Source: Lachnospiraceae bacterium
Lineage (GTDB): Bacteria > Bacillota > Clostridia > Lachnospirales > Lachnospiraceae
Length of the DNA: 6,212 nucleotides
Reading direction: 5' to 3'
NCBI GenBank assembly: GCA_003542935.1
Contig: DPJQ01000010.1
Coordinates: 1-6,212 of the forward strand
Shown piece by piece: positions 1 through 4,626 of this stretch; the stretch's first letter is position 1; every line of letters begins with the position of its first letter. The translations under genes and the position numbers were made by a program. A model generated the notes under the pieces. The model saw only the letters and a program-made list of their open reading frames with translations, was not told the origin of the DNA and ran no database searches.

Positions 1-544
1 TCTGGCTTTTGGCATACCCAAAAGGAACCTGTCCGAATACATATTCCCCATTTGCACATTTATTCTGGAATGAGGTCTTGACCTTTACCGACACATCCTT
101 GCTGTAGAGGTCATAGAGCAGAGTCTGGAAAGCCGTATCCAGCGGCGTGGTGCTTCCCTCATGCTCCCTGCTGTCATAATGGTCATTGACCGCAATAAAA
201 TGGACTCCCATAAAGGGAAATATTTGGTTGAGGTAGTCTCCCAGTTCTATGTAATCCCTTGCAAACCGGGACATATCTTTCACCAGGATGCAGCCGATCT
301 TCCCCTTCTTTACCTGGTTTAGCAGTTCCTGCAACCCCGGCCTATCCATATTCGTGCCGGAAAAGCCGTCATCACAAAACTCTGCAACCTCCTGTTCCTT
401 CAGTTCGACGTCATTGCTTATATACTCCATGAGCATCTTGCGCTGGTTGGAAATACTGTTACTTTCCTTATAATTCCTGCCCCCTGAGGCATCATCCTCT
501 ATGGAGAGACGGAGATAAATTGCGATTTTCCTGTTTTCTCTCAT
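1..544 (-). CDS. Third large serine recombinase, partial (C-terminus beyond left edge)
   Basis: An open frame of 181 codons runs from ATG at 544 to the window edge with no stop. It encodes the N-terminal catalytic domain of a large serine recombinase, an enzyme that cuts and rejoins DNA through a 5' phosphoserine link. Visible signatures are IAIYLRLS (residues 7-14), with Arg12 and the nucleophile Ser14, then NSISNQRKML (29-38), DDGFSGTNMDRPG (58-70) and VKDMSRFARDYIE (88-100), with Arg93 and Arg96 at the conserved arginine positions. The start of the recombinase domain (PFGYAKS, 174-180) is the last part seen; the zinc ribbon and coiled coil would lie outside. The ATG overlaps the stop of the preceding recombinase as ATGA and has a strong GGAGG at 551-555, six bases upstream, which fixes the start. 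SRFARD replaces the SRFGR motif of the two upstream paralogues. The family call is firm; target site and partner are unknown. Confidence 0.93.
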   Translation of the reverse strand, partial: MRENRKIAIYLRLSIEDDASGGRNYKESNSISNQRKMLMEYISNDVELKEQEVAEFCDDGFSGTNMDRPGLQELLNQVKKGKIGCILVKDMSRFARDYIELGDYLNQIFPFMGVHFIAVNDHYDSREHEGSTTPLDTAFQTLLYDLYSKDVSVKVKTSFQNKCANGEYVFGQVPFGYAKSQ

Positions 545-2358
545 TCCGCACCTCCGTCTTTTCCAATGCCGGACACGGAACTTCCTGGTATCTCGTCCAA
601 TGGCGGAGCATTTTTAGAAGTCTTTCCCGCACTTTCCAGCAGCGAATCACTGAAAGTAAACAGGACTTCCACCCGCTTTCCCGGATACACATAGATTTTC
701 TCAATAAGCGTTTCGATAAGCTCCTTAGTCAGCACCTGTTCATTTTTCAATGGAATGTTCCTCTTCCATTTTAGCAGCGCACGGACAGCTTTCAGATAGG
801 TTTCCCCATCCCGCTCCAGGCTGGATGCCTGTTCCCTGAACTGGCGCTCTTTTCTTTCCAGTTCCCGGACACGATCCTCTTTCTGCATTTTATAGGCAAC
901 ATATTCCTTTTGAGAAAGCCTGCCGCTGCGGTAGGCCATATATTTATCGCTTTCCTCCCCGTCTAACCGCTCTTTTGTATGTGCGGCTGACCGCAGGTTC
1001 CGTTCCAGTTCCGCTTTTTTCTGTCTGACGATCTCCCTTGCGGTTTCCACATAGGTCTTCTGCTTCTTCAGGTTCTCGGTAAATTCTATTGCAAAAAGAG
1101 AAAAGAGTATATTTGTCAGTTCAATGTTTGAAATGCGATTGGAAGATGGGCAGGCATCTGTCTTAGTGCTCCCGCCATTCAGGCAGAAATACCCTCCCAT
1201 CCGTTTTCTGGTGCCGTCCTCATACTTCTTTACATAGCTGTGCCTGGTCATCTTCCGCCCGCATACACCGCAGTACAGTACCTTGTCAAAAATATTTTCC
1301 CCGATGAGACACCCCTCGGTGGGATGCTCATGGCTTTCTGCCCGTTCCCGCAGTTTCCTCCGCACCCCGGCTGACTTCTCTGCGGTTTCAGTTCCGATCA
1401 GCGGTTCGTGGGCTTCCTCTTTGACCACCCATTCATCTTCCGGCTTATGGATGCGGTTACTTTCATTCCTGGCAGTGATGCTGGTCTTCCCCTGCACCAG
1501 CCTGCCCGAATAGGTATCGCTCTTTATGATACGTTCCACTCCGCTCTTATCCCAGCCCTTATAATCTGCTCCCGGCGGGCAGTAGACCTCCCCTGTCTTA
1601 CGGTATATTGCGGGCGGATTGATCTTACGGTTATTCAAGTCATCCGTCACTGATTTATAGCTTTCCGTCTCAATGAATTTCTTATATATGTACCTGACAA
1701 TATCTGCCGTATTTTCATCCGGAACCAGCTTCCGCAGCCTGCCTTCCCATTCCGCTCTATAGCCATAAGGGGCAGGGCCTCCCACATAAGCGCCCTCTTT
1801 CCGCCTCTGGGCCAGAGATGATCTTGCTTTCAGCGAGAAGTCCTTGGCATACATATCATTCACCAGGTTCCTTATCTCCGATGCCATCTGCTTTGCATCA
1901 TTGCCATCCGCCCCGGTATCATAACCGTCCGCTACGGCTATAAAGCGCACCCCGAGAAAAGGGAATATCTTTTCAATATAATTCCCGGCTTCCAGATAGT
2001 TCCTGCCAAAGCGGGACAGGTCTTTTACAATCACGCAGTTGATGTCCCCTAAACGTACATCCTGCATCAGGCGTTTAAACCCATCCCTGTTAAAGTTAGT
2101 ACCAGTCTTGCCAAGGTCGGTATAACAGCCTGCCACTTCTATCCGGTCATTATTGCTGTGGTTCCACTCATCCACAAACTTCTTGGCAATCTCTATCTGT
2201 ACCTCAATGGATTCGTTCTTTCTTTCGTCCATGTCTGCGGAAAGCCTTGCATAGATACCGGCCTTAAAGCATCCCGCCTTTGATCCGGCACTGCCGACTG
2301 ATAATGTCTCCGCACCCGTCCCCGCAGGATGCCTTTTTGATGTCCTCCCCATGCTCAT
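541..2358 (-). CDS. Second large serine recombinase (605 aa)
   Basis: A complete large serine recombinase of the TndX/TnpX-like type, presumably taking part in integration or excision of the element. The catalytic domain carries GIYARLS (34-40), with Arg38 and nucleophile Ser40, NESIEVQ (48-54), and VKDLSRFGRNYLE (111-123), with Arg116 and Arg119. The recombinase domain follows (PAPYGYRAEW, about 195-204). A zinc ribbon has Cys363, Cys366, Cys392 and Cys403. A charged coiled-coil region spans about 435-515, and a C-terminal segment contains IYVYPGKRVEVLFTF (555-569). Length is typical. Some 30 Gly/Ser/Lys-rich residues precede the catalytic fold, a longer lead-in than in either neighbour. I kept the ATG at 2358 because it overlaps the upstream stop as ATGA; Met3 is an alternative. 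The site upstream is only a G-rich run (AAGGGGGGC), so translation probably depends on ribosomes arriving from the first recombinase gene. All visible catalytic residues are intact. Confidence 0.95.
   Translation of the reverse strand: MSMGRTSKRHPAGTGAETLSVGSAGSKAGCFKAGIYARLSADMDERKNESIEVQIEIAKKFVDEWNHSNNDRIEVAGCYTDLGKTGTNFNRDGFKRLMQDVRLGDINCVIVKDLSRFGRNYLEAGNYIEKIFPFLGVRFIAVADGYDTGADGNDAKQMASEIRNLVNDMYAKDFSLKARSSLAQRRKEGAYVGGPAPYGYRAEWEGRLRKLVPDENTADIVRYIYKKFIETESYKSVTDDLNNRKINPPAIYRKTGEVYCPPGADYKGWDKSGVERIIKSDTYSGRLVQGKTSITARNESNRIHKPEDEWVVKEEAHEPLIGTETAEKSAGVRRKLRERAESHEHPTEGCLIGENIFDKVLYCGVCGRKMTRHSYVKKYEDGTRKRMGGYFCLNGGSTKTDACPSSNRISNIELTNILFSLFAIEFTENLKKQKTYVETAREIVRQKKAELERNLRSAAHTKERLDGEESDKYMAYRSGRLSQKEYVAYKMQKEDRVRELERKERQFREQASSLERDGETYLKAVRALLKWKRNIPLKNEQVLTKELIETLIEKIYVYPGKRVEVLFTFSDSLLESAGKTSKNAPPLDEIPGSSVSGIGKDGGAE
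551..555 (-). promoter_or_regulatory. Ribosome binding site of third recombinase
   Basis: The minus strand reads GGAGG, then six bases (TGCGGA), then ATG at 544. This is close to the ideal anti-16S match and spacing. It lies inside the last codons of the preceding recombinase gene. The third gene can therefore start independently as well as through the ATGA overlap. Its signal is clearly stronger than that of the second recombinase. Confidence 0.75.
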
Positions 2359-4028
2359 GCCCCCCTTTCCCTGCTGCTCCCCTGTACGGAAAGCGAGGCA
2401 GCATATTCCTGCATGATCTGGTACTCATCCTGGAAGTAAAATTCTATCTCTATCCTCCTGCCCTCATACACGTCAATGCGCTTCACCAGGCTTGTTAAGG
2501 TGTGGCGGTCGATCTCATCCAGCTTTAAGGAGTCCCGGAATTTAGCCAGCCTCCCGGCGCTGGCTACCCCGTCCTGGAGCATCTTCTTTATCAGCCCCTG
2601 CTGCTGTTCCTGCGCTCTTGACACTTCTTCCGCTTTTCTCTGGAATTCCCTGTGCAGGCGCTCAAATTCCTCTTTTGTCACCACATTCTGCGCAAGGTCC
2701 TCATAGAGCCCCGCACACAGGCCGTAATACTTATCCTGTTCCTGCTTCAGCCGCGCCAATTCCCTCTGGCACCCTGCAACGGCTTCCATGTTCGTTTCCT
2801 TTTCCCTTGCCAGTTCAAAGAGTTTCTGCTGCGCCAGGAAATCATTGGCATACCGGCGCACCGCAGTCCCCACAAGCTCCTTCAGCACGTTTTCCTCTAT
2901 GCTGTGGCGGCTGCATCTCTCGCACCGGTTCTTCGTGGAGCAGATATAGTATACCCTGCTGGAACCCTTATACTTTACAGTGCGTCGTATCATCTGTTCC
3001 CCACAGTCTCCGCAGAATAGGAGCCCCATGAACGGGCTCACGCTCCTGCTCTCTGGGCTGATGCGTCCGTCCGTTTTGAGCAGGTTCTGCACTGTTTCAA
3101 AATCACTTTCCGAAATGACTGCTTCATGGGTATTCTCCACACGCACCCATTCTTCCCTGGGCTTCCCAATGCTCTTTTTCACCTTATAATTGATCTTCTC
3201 CGTCTTGCCCTGGAGCAGATGGCCCAGGTAGACTTCATCGGTCAGTATCCGCTTTACGGATGAACTGCCCCACTGTGAGCCGGAGCCGCCCGCAAACCCG
3301 CCCCGATAATTGAGCCCCAGGAACCTCTTGTATTCGCTGGGGGACAGGATGTGCAGCTCATTCAGCCTTTTTGCAATGGCCGAGACCGCCATTCCCTCGA
3401 TCTTCCACCGGAATATGCTGCGGACAATCTCCGCAGCATATTCATCCACCACCAACTTGTTCCTGTCCTCTGCGGACTTGCGATAGCCATATACCGCAAA
3501 GGGTGATAAGCACTCCCCGCTCTTACGCTTCACGGCAAGCTGGCTCTTTACCTTGGTGGAAATATCCCGGCAGTAGGAATCATTGATGAAGTTCTTCACC
3601 GGGAGTACGATTTGGCGCTCCCCCATGTCTGCGGATAAGCTGTCGTAATGGTCCGTAAGCGCGATAAAGCGCACCCCAAGAACCGGGAATATCTTTTCCA
3701 GATACCTCCCAACTTCTATATAATCGCGTCCGAAACGGGACAGGTCTTTTACGACCACGCAGTTCACCCTGCCCGCTTCTATATCCTCCATCATCCTTTT
3801 AAATTCCGGCCTGTTGAAATTGCTGCCTGAAAAGCCGTCATCCACATAGCTGTCATAGAGTTCCATATCTTCCTGCCCGTTTAAAAATGAACGGATCAGC
3901 TCCCTCTGGCTGCCTATGCTGTTGCTTTCGGCCTTAGATGCACCATGATCCCCCTGCTCCGCTTTGATGCTGTCATCCCTGGAAAGACGGAGATACATGG
4001 CCGCAAAGAATTTAGTCTGTTCTTTCAT
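2355..4028 (-). CDS. First large serine recombinase (557 aa)
   Basis: A complete large serine recombinase and the promoter-proximal member of the three-gene set. The catalytic domain shows AAMYLRLS (9-16), with Arg14 and nucleophile Ser16, SNSIGSQREL (35-44), DDGFSGSNFNRPEF (63-76), and VKDLSRFGRDYIE (93-105), with Arg98 and Arg101. The recombinase domain begins near SPFAVYGYRKS (175-185). A zinc ribbon uses Cys339 and Cys342, with Cys363 and Cys369 or Cys372 as the second pair. A coiled coil covers about 402-485, followed by the family's C-terminal RIDVYEGRRIEIEFYF (517-532). The start is supported by AGGAG at 4036-4040, seven bases before ATG. That site is also held in an RNA stem (see the leader entry), so this gene, and by coupling the next two, may be controlled at translation. 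Its stop overlaps the next start as ATGA. No frameshift or missing catalytic residue is seen. Its att site and individual role cannot be read from sequence. Confidence 0.95.
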   Translation of the reverse strand: MKEQTKFFAAMYLRLSRDDSIKAEQGDHGASKAESNSIGSQRELIRSFLNGQEDMELYDSYVDDGFSGSNFNRPEFKRMMEDIEAGRVNCVVVKDLSRFGRDYIEVGRYLEKIFPVLGVRFIALTDHYDSLSADMGERQIVLPVKNFINDSYCRDISTKVKSQLAVKRKSGECLSPFAVYGYRKSAEDRNKLVVDEYAAEIVRSIFRWKIEGMAVSAIAKRLNELHILSPSEYKRFLGLNYRGGFAGGSGSQWGSSSVKRILTDEVYLGHLLQGKTEKINYKVKKSIGKPREEWVRVENTHEAVISESDFETVQNLLKTDGRISPESRSVSPFMGLLFCGDCGEQMIRRTVKYKGSSRVYYICSTKNRCERCSRHSIEENVLKELVGTAVRRYANDFLAQQKLFELAREKETNMEAVAGCQRELARLKQEQDKYYGLCAGLYEDLAQNVVTKEEFERLHREFQRKAEEVSRAQEQQQGLIKKMLQDGVASAGRLAKFRDSLKLDEIDRHTLTSLVKRIDVYEGRRIEIEFYFQDEYQIMQEYAASLSVQGSSRERGA

Positions 4029-4034
4029 GTTATC

Positions 4035-4114
4035 ACTCCTGACTTTTTTTGTTAGGGAGAAGCCGAAGGCTTTCCTTTTCCCAAAAATCAGGAGTCCCGC
4101 TGATTTGTCCTGAT
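4035..4114 (-). promoter_or_regulatory. Structured 5' leader sequestering the recombinase ribosome binding site
   Basis: In minus-strand RNA, ACUCCUGAUUUUU (4095-4083) pairs along its whole length with AAAAGUCAGGAGU (4047-4035): 12 Watson-Crick pairs and one U-G wobble. The second arm contains the AGGAG of the first recombinase, so the stem hides it. A smaller hairpin (GGAAAGCC/GGCUUcUCC, 4075-4056, triloop UUC and one bulged C) sits inside the loop. Upstream, AUCAGGA (4114-4108) can pair with UCCUGAU (4093-4087), and AAAUCAG (4106-4100) with CUGAUUU (4091-4085). Either would occupy the anti-Shine-Dalgarno arm, and each is followed by U residues like a short terminator. The wobble pair would be a C-A mismatch in RNA from the other strand, which supports function in the minus-strand transcript. 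Pairings are read directly; the switch function is inferred. A DNA operator for a repressor is an alternative. Confidence 0.6.
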
Positions 4115-4117
4115 ATT

Positions 4118-4146
4118 AGGTTAGCATAGATTGGCTCATCTTTCAA
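4118..4146 (-). promoter_or_regulatory. Possible promoter of the recombinase operon
   Basis: The minus strand has TTGAAA (4146-4141) as a -35 box, a 17-base spacer, and TAACCT (4123-4118) as a poor -10 box. An extended -10 TG lies at 4126-4125. Transcription would begin near 4111, giving a leader of about 83 bases. The -10 matches the consensus at only three of six positions, so this is a tentative call. Its place directly after the DUF6870-like gene and before the structured leader is what makes it plausible. Read-through from upstream is the alternative. Confidence 0.35.
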
Positions 4147-4148
4147 TC

Positions 4149-4418
4149 CTAAATATGAATTTCCGATAATCTCTGCAGGTATTCCGCCATTTTTTCATCT
4201 ATGCTGGCTCCATTTTTCTGGAACCTGACTTTTACAACATATTCGCCGATCCTGTTGACATATACATTGTTTGCCTGCCTTGCAAAAGCATCCAGCTTTT
4301 TAGGCACAGGCAGGGATGTATCAATCTCAATATCCCGCAGGTCGGTCAAAGTTGAAATATCCACCGTGCGCACATCAACGGCCTCCATTTCTTCAAGTCT
4401 TTCCCTTGTCAGTTCCAA
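4149..4418 (-). CDS. DUF6870-like small protein (89 aa)
   Basis: A small soluble protein of unknown function. From memory of the family, the pattern VDVRTVD (14-20), then L-x-D-I/L-x-D-I-x-I and S-LP, a central Phe-x-Arg-Gln-x-x-Asn segment, and a C-terminal VVKVRF strand resembles DUF6870. That family is common in mobile elements of Clostridia. The start is TTG at 4418, chosen because AAGGAG lies at 4427-4432, eight bases upstream; the next Met (residue 11) would cut off the conserved-looking N-terminus and has no comparable site. The protein has no signal peptide, membrane segment or cysteine pair, and is rich in Glu, Asp and Arg. It sits just upstream of the recombinase operon, so an accessory or directionality role is possible, but nothing in the sequence proves it. 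The family assignment is moderately sure; the function is unknown. Confidence 0.8.
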   Translation of the reverse strand: MELTRERLEEMEAVDVRTVDISTLTDLRDIEIDTSLPVPKKLDAFARQANNVYVNRIGEYVVKVRFQKNGASIDEKMAEYLQRLSEIHI

Positions 4419-4426
4419 AGGCTTCT

Positions 4427-4432
4427 CTCCTT
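4427..4432 (-). promoter_or_regulatory. Ribosome binding site deciding a TTG start
   Basis: AAGGAG on the minus strand lies eight bases before TTG at 4418. No ATG or GTG is in suitable range, so this site is the main argument for the non-ATG start of the 89-residue protein. Confidence 0.65.
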
Positions 4433-4468
4433 TCCGGGCAGCATGGAACTGCTGCTACTTAAATCTAT

Positions 4469-4534
4469 TCACCTGCCGGATTGTCCTATGACCTTCAATG
4501 CCTGCTTCTCTGTCACTCCATTTCCTTCAAACAT
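4469..4534 (-). CDS. Doubtful 21-codon ORF between the helicase and DUF6870-like genes
   Basis: ATG at 4534 opens a 21-residue frame (MFEGNGVTEKQALKVIGQSGR) that overlaps the end of the preceding mini-ORF in another frame. A GTG within it (residue 7) gives VTEKQALKVIGQ, which looks like an ordinary protein start cut short by a stop at 4469-4471. No strong ribosome binding site is seen (only GGCUGGGGU). It could be a decayed remnant, a leader peptide or chance. I list it because nothing else occupies this gap; I do not recognise it. Confidence 0.15.
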   Translation of the reverse strand: MFEGNGVTEKQALKVIGQSGR

Positions 4535-4626
4535 ACCCCAGCCCTGGCAACCGCAACTCCGGTCAATAAAAATATAATAAACGGGGCGCCTGTTACAGCG
4601 CCCGCCATAATCAACACAATTTTCAT
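4513..4626 (-). CDS. Putative single-pass membrane miniprotein (37 aa)
   Basis: ATG at 4626 overlaps the helicase stop as ATGA and opens a 37-codon frame ending in TGA at 4513-4515. The product starts MKIVLIMAGAVTG and continues with a hydrophobic run (APFIIFLLTGVAVA, 14-27). A short tail containing Arg28 and Lys34 (ARAGVCLKEME) follows. This suggests one membrane helix covering most of residues 3-27. An AGGA lies six bases before the ATG. Very small one-helix proteins of unknown function are common in Clostridia mobile elements, but I cannot place this one in a named family. The caveat is that codons 9-21 coincide with a GC-rich hairpin and U-rich tail that would also work as a transcription terminator, so the Phe/Ile/Leu stretch could be a by-product of that tail. 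The stop/start overlap and ribosome binding site favour a real gene. Confidence 0.45.
   Translation of the reverse strand: MKIVLIMAGAVTGAPFIIFLLTGVAVARAGVCLKEME
4565..4603 (-). terminator. Terminator-like hairpin after the helicase gene
   Basis: Minus-strand RNA has GGGCGC (4603-4598), an eight-base loop (UGUAACAG) and GCGCCC (4589-4584). After CCG... comes a U-rich stretch (UUUAUUAUAUUUUUAUU). A 6-bp all-GC stem with such a tail resembles a rho-independent terminator some 20 bases past the helicase stop. The U-tract is interrupted by A residues and starts three bases after the stem, so strength is uncertain. It lies wholly within the 37-codon ORF; either or both may be real. Confidence 0.4.

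Noticed and set aside
492..704. Minus-strand 70-codon frame across the second/third recombinase junction
   Set aside because: It is a third frame over two well-supported genes joined by an ATGA overlap; no motif or separate ribosome binding site supports it.
1..4028. Recent tandem duplication of one recombinase gene
   Set aside because: The three proteins share motifs but differ throughout, including in length, N-terminus and zinc-ribbon spacing, so the copies are old.
4056..4079. Hairpin followed by TTTT on the plus strand, like a plus-strand terminator
   Set aside because: No plus-strand gene reads into it, and the surrounding 13-bp pairing is complete only in minus-strand RNA. It is better explained as part of the recombinase leader.
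4118..4145. Attachment site core in the gap before the recombinases
   Set aside because: No repeat pair or crossover-type core is visible, and only one end of the element could be in the window; the att site is more likely beyond position 1.
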